Positions 57,599-64,000 of a stretch of DNA of 64,000 bases are shown piece after piece. The notes under the pieces are model-generated. The model saw only the letters and a list, made by a program, of their open reading frames with translations, did not search any database and was not told where the DNA came from. Both the position numbers and the translations under genes were made by a program. Source of the stretch: Actibacterium ureilyticum (GTDB lineage: Bacteria > Pseudomonadota > Alphaproteobacteria > Rhodobacterales > Rhodobacteraceae); the NCBI RefSeq assembly GCF_002285435.1, contig NZ_NSBT01000037.1, forward strand, positions 248,001-312,000, written 5' to 3'. Every line of letters starts with the position of its first letter. Within the stretch, counting starts at the first letter, position 1.

Positions 57599-58085
57599 TG
57601 GCGCTCTCCTCTTGTGTCAGGGTGGTCAATTCACCGATGATCGCGTCCAGCTCGGCCCGGTCGCCGTCGCGCAGGGCGCGCATCGCCTCAAGCTCGGCCG
57701 CAACGCCGTCATTGATCAGCCCCGCATCGCCCAGCCCCTCGGCATTGGCGGCACGCAGGGCGGCGTTGTTCTCGCGCAGCCGGGCGTTGACGATGCGCAG
57801 CCGGGCCAGCTCCTGATCGGCGCTGTCGGCCCGCGCGGTCAGCTTCGACACCCGCAGTTCCAGTTGCGTCACCTGATTTTCCTGACGCTCACGGATGGCG
57901 CGCACGCGATCCTCGAGCTGGGCATTGGCGCTGCGTTCGGTGTCCAGCGCCTCGCGCAGGGTTGCCAGTTCGTCGGGGTCGATCTGGGCGCCCGATGGCA
58001 CCCCCGCGCCAAGGGTTTCCGCCGCCTGCCGGATCCGTTCCAGCGCGGCGTTGATCCGCTGCTCGAAATCCTGGATATCACTCAT
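57591..58085 (-). CDS. Coiled-coil protein upstream of zapA (ZauP-like candidate)
   Basis: The 164-residue product is almost entirely charged coiled coil (about 10-110), with no membrane segment. It is translationally coupled to zapA. In Caulobacter crescentus the coiled-coil protein ZauP, encoded just upstream of zapA, helps place ZapA at midcell. By gene order and composition this is a candidate ZauP; direct similarity could not be measured. ATG at 58085 is preferred over 58106. Confidence 0.75.
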   Translation of the reverse strand: MSDIQDFEQRINAALERIRQAAETLGAGVPSGAQIDPDELATLREALDTERSANAQLEDRVRAIRERQENQVTQLELRVSKLTARADSADQELARLRIVNARLRENNAALRAANAEGLGDAGLINDGVAAELEAMRALRDGDRAELDAIIGELTTLTQEESASA

Positions 58086-58212
58086 GTGCCCGCACCCAAT
58101 CTTCACTTTATCGCATCTTCGTGACGTCCGCCGCGGAGGCGTGCCCGAATCGAGCCGACGTCATTGGACTGTCATCTTACCCAATGGATTTCGGAAATGC
58201 GCCCCCAATTGG

Positions 58213-58226
58213 TGGTTGCGCTAACG
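58213..58226. promoter_or_regulatory. LacI-type palindrome upstream of tkt
   Basis: TGGTTGCGCTAACG matches the palindrome TGTTAGCGCTAACA at 11 of 14 positions, with the central CG usual for LacI-family sites. Similar sites lie upstream of gap. It is 98 bp before the transketolase start. Confidence 0.5.
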
Positions 58227-58323
58227 CAGGCGGCGGAATCAGACCGTTCGCGCCCTTGCACTTGTCTGAGACATCGTTATCACAGCGCACGAAATCACCC
58301 TCTGCGAAAAGGACGTGACAATC

Positions 58324-60339
58324 GTGGACATTTCAGCCCTGCGCGACGCTTACCCCGACCATTGGCAGAAGGCCTGCGCGATCCGTGCGCTGACGCTGGA
58401 TGCCATCGCCGCGGCGAATTCCGGCCATTCCGGGATGCCGATGGGCATGGCCGATGTGGCGACCGTCCTGTTCGAAAAGCACCTGAAATTCGATGCCGCC
58501 AACCCCGCGTGGCCCGACCGTGACCGGTTCATCCTGTCGGCGGGTCACGGCTCGATGCTGCTGTATTCGCTGCTGTACCTGACCGGCAACCCCGACATTA
58601 CACTGGAAGAGATCAAGCGCTTCCGCCAGAAGGGCGCGAAAACCGCCGGCCACCCGGAGAACTTCCTGGCCGCAGGCATCGAAACCACGACCGGCCCGCT
58701 GGGTCAGGGCATTGCCAATGCCGTGGGTTTCGCCATGGCCGAAGAAATCCTGCGCGCACAATACGGCAAGAAGGTCGTCGATCACCACACCTATGTCATC
58801 GCCGGGGACGGCTGCCTGATGGAGGGCGTCAGCCAGGAAGCCATCGGCCTGGCCGGGCGGCACGAGCTGAGCAAGCTGATCGTGCTGTGGGACAACAACA
58901 ACATCACCATCGACGGCACCGTCGACATTGCCGACCGCACCGATCAGGTGGAACGGTTCAAGGCCTCGGGCTGGTTCGTGCTGGAATGCGACGGCCATGA
59001 CCCGGAAGATATCGACCGTGCGCTCACCGCGGCCAAAGAGTCGAAACACCCCACCATGATCGCCTGCAAGACGCATATCGCGCTGGGGTCGGCGGCACAG
59101 GACACGCCAAAGGGCCACGGCGCCCTGACCGATCCGCAGGTCGTGGCCGATGCCAAGACCGCCTATGGCTGGGACCACGCGGCGTTCGACATCCCCGCCG
59201 CGCTGAAATCCGAATGGGAAGCCATCGGCAGCCGGGGCGCCACCGCGCGCACCGAATGGGAAACCCGCTTTGCCGCGCTGTCGGCCAACAAGCAGGCCGA
59301 GTTCAACCGCGCCCTGGCGCGCGAGGTGCCCAAGAAGCTGTCGGCCCGCATCAAGGCGCTGAAGAAACAGATCAGCGACGAGGCGCCCAAGGTCGCCACC
59401 CGCAAATCCAGCGAAATGGTGCTGGAGGTCGTGAACCCGATCATGAGCGAAACCGTCGGCGGCTCGGCCGACCTGACGGGGTCGAACAACACCAAGACCG
59501 GCGATCTGGGCGTGTTCCTGCCCGAAAACCGCAAGGGCCGGTACATCCACTATGGCATCCGCGAACACGGCATGGCGGCGGCGATGAACGGTATGGCGCT
59601 GCATGGTGGCATCCGCCCCTATGGCGGGACGTTCATGGCGTTTACCGATTATGCCCGCCCGTCGATGCGGCTGGCCGCACTGATGAAGATCCCGACCGTG
59701 TTCGTCATGACCCATGACAGCATCGGGTTGGGCGAGGATGGCCCGACCCACCAGCCGGTAGAACATGTCGCCATCAGCCGCGCCACACCGAACACCATGG
59801 TCTTCCGCCCCGCCGACACCGTGGAAACCGCCGAGGCGTGGGAGATCGCCCTGACCGCCACATCCACCCCGTCGGTGCTGGCCCTGTCGCGCCAGAACCT
59901 GCCGACCGTCCGGACCGAGCACAAGACCAAGAACCTGACCGCCCAGGGCGGTTATGTTCTGGCCGAGGCCGAGGGCAAGCGTCAGGCGATCCTGATGGCC
60001 ACCGGGTCCGAGGTCGAGATCGCGCTGAAAGCCCGCGAGTTGTTGCAGGCCGAAGGGATCGGCACCCGCGTCGTGTCCATGCCCTGTTTCGAGCTTTTCG
60101 CCGAACAGGATGCGTCCTATCGCAAGCGCGTCCTGCCCGCGGGTCCCGTCCGCGTCGCGGTCGAGGCCGGCATCCGCATGGGCTGGGACCAGTGGCTGCT
60201 GGGCGAGCGCGGGCGCGAGGCCAAGGCAGGCTTTGTCGGCATGGACAGCTTCGGCGCCTCGGCCCCGGCAGAGGTCCTGTACGAGCATTTCGGCATCACC
60301 GCCGAAGCGGTCGCCGAAAAGGTCAAATCGCTGCTCTGA
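58324..60339 (+). CDS. tkt: Transketolase
   Basis: Transketolase moves two-carbon units in the pentose phosphate and Calvin-type pathways using thiamine diphosphate. The 671-residue protein has [23 protein letters not shown] (TPP/Mg site) and the Pyr-domain block [19 protein letters not shown]. The GTG at 58324 is preferred because AAAAGGAC lies about 10 nt upstream; a GTG at 58315 is too close to that site. A LacI-type palindrome lies upstream and a hairpin follows. Confidence 0.95.
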   Translation: MDISALRDAYPDHWQKACAIRALTLDAIAAANSGHSGMPMGMADVATVLFEKHLKFDAANPAWPDRDRFILSAGHGSMLLYSLLYLTGNPDITLEEIKRFRQKGAKTAGHPENFLAAGIETTTGPLGQGIANAVGFAMAEEILRAQYGKKVVDHHTYVIAGDGCLMEGVSQEAIGLAGRHELSKLIVLWDNNNITIDGTVDIADRTDQVERFKASGWFVLECDGHDPEDIDRALTAAKESKHPTMIACKTHIALGSAAQDTPKGHGALTDPQVVADAKTAYGWDHAAFDIPAALKSEWEAIGSRGATARTEWETRFAALSANKQAEFNRALAREVPKKLSARIKALKKQISDEAPKVATRKSSEMVLEVVNPIMSETVGGSADLTGSNNTKTGDLGVFLPENRKGRYIHYGIREHGMAAAMNGMALHGGIRPYGGTFMAFTDYARPSMRLAALMKIPTVFVMTHDSIGLGEDGPTHQPVEHVAISRATPNTMVFRPADTVETAEAWEIALTATSTPSVLALSRQNLPTVRTEHKTKNLTAQGGYVLAEAEGKRQAILMATGSEVEIALKARELLQAEGIGTRVVSMPCFELFAEQDASYRKRVLPAGPVRVAVEAGIRMGWDQWLLGERGREAKAGFVGMDSFGASAPAEVLYEHFGITAEAVAEKVKSLL

Positions 60340-60348
60340 TACGATATC

Positions 60349-60369
60349 GCAGGGGCCGATGGCCCCTGC
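60349..60369. terminator. Bidirectional hairpin between tkt and ridA
   Basis: GCAGGGGCC-GAT-GGCCCCTGC is a perfect 9-bp stem between the convergent tkt and RidA-family genes. It lacks a T run, so it is a weak terminator or a transcript-end stabiliser. Confidence 0.6.
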
Positions 60370-60386
60370 CCCTTCGGTCTGGCCGA

Positions 60387-60794
60387 TCAGCCGGGCAAGC
60401 GCACCGTCACCTCAAACTCGACCCTGTATTCGGGGGCGGCCAGCGCGGCCACGCCGATACCGGTGATACAGGGCATGGCGCCATCCAGAACCTCGATCAG
60501 CGGCGGCATCGCCTGTTGCAGGCTCTCGTCGTTCAGATCGGTCATGTAGCAGCGCATGATGGCGATGTCGTTCGGCGTGGCCCCCAGCGCCGCCAGCGCG
60601 GCCCGGATATTGCGCCCGGCCACACGCACCTGCGCCGCGACACCCTCGGGCACCGTACCGCTTTCGGGATCAAGCCCCACCTGCCCCGACACGAAAGCCA
60701 TCCGTCCCGGTTCAACAACCGATATCTGAGAATAGCCCATCTGGGTCGAGTCCGGCATCGTGGCGGGGTTCAAACGTGTGACGTAAGATGACAT
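60387..60794 (-). CDS. RidA/YjgF/UK114 family protein
   Basis: This 135-residue RidA-fold protein probably hydrolyses reactive enamine/imine intermediates or a related metabolite. It has RMAFVSGQVGLDPESG and the EYRVEFEVTVRLP end, with an Arg at the position of the RidA active-site Arg. It is divergent from a TetR gene with a clear operator between them. A cytochrome P450 gene lies downstream of that TetR gene, so a small detoxification or catabolic unit is possible. Confidence 0.88.
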   Translation of the reverse strand: MSSYVTRLNPATMPDSTQMGYSQISVVEPGRMAFVSGQVGLDPESGTVPEGVAAQVRVAGRNIRAALAALGATPNDIAIMRCYMTDLNDESLQQAMPPLIEVLDGAMPCITGIGVAALAAPEYRVEFEVTVRLPG

Positions 60795-60829
60795 GACCTT
60801 TCCTTTGAAATAGCCGAAACACAGATCTT

Positions 60830-60850
60830 ATGTAGAACACATCTCTACAT
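60830..60850. promoter_or_regulatory. TetR operator between RidA and TetR genes
   Basis: ATGTAGA-N7-TCTACAT is a perfect 7-bp inverted repeat of 21 bp total, in the 75-bp divergent gap. Size and place are typical of an autoregulated TetR operator covering both promoters. Confidence 0.8.
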
Positions 60851-60869
60851 ATGTATAGGGTCCGAAACC

Positions 60870-61436
60870 ATGACAGCAAATGACCGCCGCACCGCCATCC
60901 TGAACGCGATCCTCCAGCTTCTGGCCGATGCGGGGCTTGATGGCGTGACCCACCGCGCCGTCGACAAGGCGGCGGGCCTGCCACAGGGGTCGACGACCTA
61001 TTACTTTCCCAAAAAGGCCGACCTGCTGGTTGCGGCGGCCGATCACCTTGCCACGCTGCTGGCAAAGGATTGCGACGAGCTGCAGATCGGCTTTGCCGAC
61101 CGGGTCGCGAAACAGGATATCGACGCGGCCATCGACTATGTCGGGGAGGAACTGACGATCTATGCGGCAACCGCCCGGCACCTGTTCCTGGCCCGGATGG
61201 AGCTGACGCTGGCCGCCGCCCGCCGCCCCGAGCTGACCGGTGCGGGCGAGCGCCTGAACGCGGCGGCCCGCAAGCCCATCGCGTTCTTTCTGACGCTGAT
61301 CGCCGCCGACCGCTCGGCCGATCAGATCGACACCTGTGCGGGGCTGATCGACGGCATCACGCTGATGCATGTGACGGGTCAGGGCCCGAAACCGACGCTT
61401 GCACAGGTGCGGGCCGTGTTCGACGCCGTGCTTTGA
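60870..61436 (+). CDS. TetR family transcriptional regulator
   Basis: This 188-residue TetR regulator has an N-terminal helix-turn-helix (GLDGVTHRAVDKAAGLPQGSTTYYF) and an all-helical ligand domain. It is divergent from the RidA-family gene and converges on a cytochrome P450 gene. The perfect 21-bp palindrome in the divergent gap is its likely operator. The ligand is unknown. Confidence 0.92.
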   Translation: MTANDRRTAILNAILQLLADAGLDGVTHRAVDKAAGLPQGSTTYYFPKKADLLVAAADHLATLLAKDCDELQIGFADRVAKQDIDAAIDYVGEELTIYAATARHLFLARMELTLAAARRPELTGAGERLNAAARKPIAFFLTLIAADRSADQIDTCAGLIDGITLMHVTGQGPKPTLAQVRAVFDAVL

Positions 61437-61458
61437 CCGGGATGGTGAAAGTACAGCT

Positions 61459-62697
61459 TTAAAAGCACGACCGGCGCGTTTCGGCGCGGGCCGGGATGCG
61501 AACGATCATCGGGGTGGAGCGCCGGATGCCGCTGACCCCCAGCATCCGGGGCGCCTCGATCAGTTCGATATCGGGCGCCGCATCCATCAGGGCCGCCAAC
61601 CCTTCTTCCAGCTCGATCCGGGCCAGCATCTCGCCCAGACAGCGATGCGCGCCACCGCCAAAAACCAGATGCGGTCTGGCGCGGTCTTTGCGGTGCAGAT
61701 CGAACCGCTTGGGGTTGGCCACGCGGCCCTCGTCGCGCATCGCGGACAGGGTCGACAAGGCAACCACCTGCCCGGCCCCGACCTTGTGCCCGTCCACCTT
61801 TATCGCAGCGGGTGCGAAACGCGGCAGCGACCCCACCGGCGGCTCGATCCGAAGCGCCTCGTCAATCGCGGCGGGGATCAGGCTGCGGTCGGCCAGCACG
61901 TCGTCCCACAATGGCCGGTCCTGCAACAGGCGCCCCACGGTCATGTTCAGCGCCGACCGGGTCGTATCGCTGCCCGCCAGTATGATGCCCATAACCTGGT
62001 AAATCAGCACCTCGGGCGGCAATGCCCGCGCGCTTTCGTCGGTGGCCAGCATCGACAGGAAATCATCGCGCGGATCGGCCCGGCGCCGGTCCAGCGCATC
62101 GGCAACAAAGGCGAAAAGCGCCCCGGCGGCGGCGTCGATCTCGTCATGCTGGTCGATGGCATAGGGCACCATCAGCGACCGGCTCAGGGAATAGACCTGG
62201 CCGGCGAACCAGGCGCTTTGATCGACCGGCAGGCCCAGGACGGTGGCGATCACCTCGGCCGGCAAGCGCGCGGCCCCTGTCGCCAGAAAATCGAAAGCCA
62301 CGCCGCGCGGCAGATCGGCCATGATGGCATCCGCGACTTCGCGGACCAAGGCCCGTTTGGATTTTACGACGGGATGGGCAAATGTCCGGGCAAAAGCGCC
62401 GCGCAGATGCTGGTGGTCCGCCCCGTTGGTCATCAGCATGAAGCTTTCCAGAAAAGCGCGACAACGCCCCGGCGGGATGCCCATTGCGGTGGCATATTGC
62501 GCGCCGGGCAGCTGAAGCAGCCCGGGATCCGTCGACAGGCGCTGGACCGCTGCGGCGCGCAGCACCATCACCCGCGCGGGATCGGTGCGCAGAACCGGTG
62601 TCTGGCGGCGCGCGTCGTCCAACGCTGCAAGCGGCGCGGTGGCAAGCTCTTCAGCAGAAAGAAGGGGCAGCCCGTCAGGGCCGATGGGCAATGTCAT
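61459..62697 (-). CDS. Cytochrome P450
   Basis: This 412-residue soluble bacterial P450 has the I-helix AGSDTT (241-246), ExxR motif E280-ALR283, and haem-ligand Cys353 in FGGGAHRCLGEMLA. Bacterial P450s of this class need a separate ferredoxin and reductase, which are absent here. GGAG lies 6 nt before the ATG; in-frame ATGs at 62733 and 62769 lack a ribosome site. The 3' end lies 22 bp from the TetR gene. The substrate is unknown. Confidence 0.93.
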   Translation of the reverse strand: MTLPIGPDGLPLLSAEELATAPLAALDDARRQTPVLRTDPARVMVLRAAAVQRLSTDPGLLQLPGAQYATAMGIPPGRCRAFLESFMLMTNGADHQHLRGAFARTFAHPVVKSKRALVREVADAIMADLPRGVAFDFLATGAARLPAEVIATVLGLPVDQSAWFAGQVYSLSRSLMVPYAIDQHDEIDAAAGALFAFVADALDRRRADPRDDFLSMLATDESARALPPEVLIYQVMGIILAGSDTTRSALNMTVGRLLQDRPLWDDVLADRSLIPAAIDEALRIEPPVGSLPRFAPAAIKVDGHKVGAGQVVALSTLSAMRDEGRVANPKRFDLHRKDRARPHLVFGGGAHRCLGEMLARIELEEGLAALMDAAPDIELIEAPRMLGVSGIRRSTPMIVRIPARAETRRSCF

Positions 62698-63010
62698 GTC
62701 TGTCTCCAAATCAATTGCGCTGAAATCCAACATGCTGACGCTTGAGGCACCGGATTTATTCGCGCCCATCGCAACGGAATCAGCCCACCGCCGCGCCGAC
62801 CGGCCACGGAAACAATTCGCATACGTTAGCGCTCACCTGTCGCGATGACGCCACGGCATTGTGCATCCGCAGCATGTGTTTGCGTTAACATATTGGGAAA
62901 TCACTGCTTTTGCCTTCCCCTTTCCGGTGGGGACCCTGTATAGAACCCCCATATTGCAGCGCGATCAGCAGGCCCGCCCGCGTGCCTGAGTGGAGATGGA
63001 GTAGGTGACG
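62698..63010. promoter_or_regulatory. Divergent P450/gap control region with two LacI-type sites
   Basis: In this 313-bp region CGTTAGCGCTCACC (62824-62837, 11 of 14) and TGTTTGCGTTAACA (62877-62890, 12 of 14) match the same palindrome seen upstream of tkt. A possible -10 for gap is TATAGA (62939-62944) with no clear -35. The rest shows nothing I recognise. Confidence 0.5.
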
Positions 63011-64000
63011 ATGACCATTACAGTTGGCATTAACGGATTTGGCCGGATCGGCCGGTGTACCTTGGCCCATATCGCGGAAAGCGCGCGCAACGACGTGCAG
63101 GTGGTCAAGGTCAACGCGACCGGCCCGCTGGAAACCTCGGCCCACCTGCTGCGCTATGACAGCGTGCATGGCCGCTTTGCCGGGGACGTCAAGATCGACG
63201 GCAACACCATGGATCTGGGCCGTGGCCCGATGGAGATGTTTTCGACCTACGATCCGCAGGAGCTGGACTGGGACGGCTGCGACGTCGTGCTGGAATGCAC
63301 CGGCCAGTTCAACGATGGCGAAAAGGCCAATGTCCACCTGGAACGCGGCGCGAAAAAGGTCCTGATCTCGGCGCCCGCCAAGAACGTGCAGAAAACCATC
63401 GTCTATGGCGTGAACCACCGCGAACTGAACGAAGCGCATAACATGGTGTCGAACGGGTCCTGCACCACCAATGGCCTGGCGCCGCTGGCCAAGGTGCTGA
63501 ACGACGCGATCGGGATCGAGCGCGGCGTGATGACCACCATCCACAGCTATACCGGCGACCAGCCGACGCTGGACCGCCGCCACAAGGATCTGTACCGCGC
63601 CCGCGCCGCCGCCATGGCGATGATCCCCACCAGCACCGGCGCGGCCAAGGCATTGGGCGAGGTTCTGCCGGAACTGAGCGGCAAGCTCGATGGCACCGCC
63701 CTGCGCGTGCCGACGCCGAACGTGTCGGCCGTGGACCTGACTTTCGAGGCCAGCAAGGACGTGACCGTGGCCGATGTGAACGAGATCGTGCGCGAGGCCG
63801 CAAACGGCCATATGGGCGCGGTTCTGGCCTATGACCCGGAACCCAAGGTCTCGATCGACTTCAACCACACCACCCATTCGTCGATCTTCGCCCCCGACCA
63901 GACCAAGGTCGTCGGCGGTCGCACCGTGCGCGTGCTGGCCTGGTACGACAACGAATGGGGCTTCTCGTGCCGGATGGCCGATGTGGCCGCCGCGATGGGG
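63011..64000 (+). CDS. gap: Glyceraldehyde-3-phosphate dehydrogenase (partial, cut by the window end)
   Basis: This type I GAPDH is open through the last base of the window (330 codons present, about 3-5 missing). It has GINGFGRIGR (NAD(P) site), catalytic Cys151 in SNGSCTTN, and the partner His in TTIHSYTGD. Two places differ from the NAD-specific pattern: the usual Asp after Ile-Asn is Ala36 (VNATG), and the usual Leu-Pro pair is Arg186-Arg187 (LDRRHKDLY). In characterised GAPDHs these positions set NAD/NADP choice, so NADP use is inferred. ATG at 63011 follows GGAG and GTGACG. Confidence 0.95.
   Translation, partial: MTITVGINGFGRIGRCTLAHIAESARNDVQVVKVNATGPLETSAHLLRYDSVHGRFAGDVKIDGNTMDLGRGPMEMFSTYDPQELDWDGCDVVLECTGQFNDGEKANVHLERGAKKVLISAPAKNVQKTIVYGVNHRELNEAHNMVSNGSCTTNGLAPLAKVLNDAIGIERGVMTTIHSYTGDQPTLDRRHKDLYRARAAAMAMIPTSTGAAKALGEVLPELSGKLDGTALRVPTPNVSAVDLTFEASKDVTVADVNEIVREAANGHMGAVLAYDPEPKVSIDFNHTTHSSIFAPDQTKVVGGRTVRVLAWYDNEWGFSCRMADVAAAMG

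Noticed and set aside
57211-58323. 6S RNA gene near zapA, as in E. coli
   Set aside because: No room between zapA and the next gene, and the 238-bp tkt side shows no long bulged hairpin.
58333-60288. 651-codon open frame opposite tkt
   Set aside because: Shadow of transketolase with low-complexity composition.

Overview
The window is chromosomal DNA from a high-GC alphaproteobacterium of the Rhodobacterales (Roseobacter/Rhodobacter type). Supporting signs are a B12-dependent ribonucleotide reductase (NrdJ), a LexA box of the alphaproteobacterial GAAC-N7-GAAC form, a purL/BolA/grxD cluster, a gene-transfer-agent type holin and endolysin pair inside the cytochrome c maturation genes, and two copies of a TATTTGnACCAAGAAGAA intergenic element that I recall from this family. 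I see no transposase, integrase, CRISPR array or rRNA. The only RNA genes supported are one tRNA-Pro and one candidate small RNA. About sixty protein genes are packed tightly, often with 1-10 bp overlaps.

Layout. 1-5.7 kb: FadL-like porin, P-loop ATPase, MetA (acetyl type by its Glu), alpha/beta hydrolase, PPK2 and a TetR regulator. 5.7-8.5 kb (minus): PotA/PotC/PotB-like ABC importer without a binding protein. 8.7-13.1 kb: nrdJ with a terminator, putative NrdR boxes and a hairpin-rich leader, then tRNA-Pro. 13.1-17.6 kb: DUF192 protein, double cold-shock protein, pdxH, divergent fabI, gpt and an aminotransferase. 17.7-24.4 kb: PpiD-like foldase, trpE, DUF1203, two AhpD/CMD proteins, an SDR and a LysR. 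24.4-31.9 kb: divergent polysaccharide deacetylase, then the coupled run trpG-trpD-ung-trpC-moaC-moeA, then lexA on its own SOS-type promoter.

31.9-38.8 kb: comEC, gltX, gltA, a Hint-domain protein and an enoyl-CoA hydratase. 38.9-43.2 kb (minus): ccmE, endolysin, holin, a small membrane protein, ccmF and ccmH. 43.3-46.8 kb: argC, a VPLPA-type sorting protein, murI and an acyltransferase. 46.9-51.5 kb: fused indolepyruvate ferredoxin oxidoreductase with divergent LysR, then the candidate sRNA. 51.6-55.2 kb: purL, a BolA-family gene, two small proteins and grxD. 55.3-58.1 kb: small membrane protein, MerR with CMD protein, unknown protein, zapA and its coiled-coil partner gene. 58.3-64 kb: tkt, RidA/TetR/P450 cluster, and a gap gene cut by the window end.

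Most genes are housekeeping: tryptophan, molybdenum cofactor, methionine, purine and fatty acid synthesis, cytochrome c assembly, cell division and central carbon metabolism. The least ordinary elements are the lysis cassette in the ccm locus, the candidate sRNA, shared LacI-type palindromes before tkt and gap, the cofactor-site changes in the GAPDH, and the RidA/TetR/P450 cluster.
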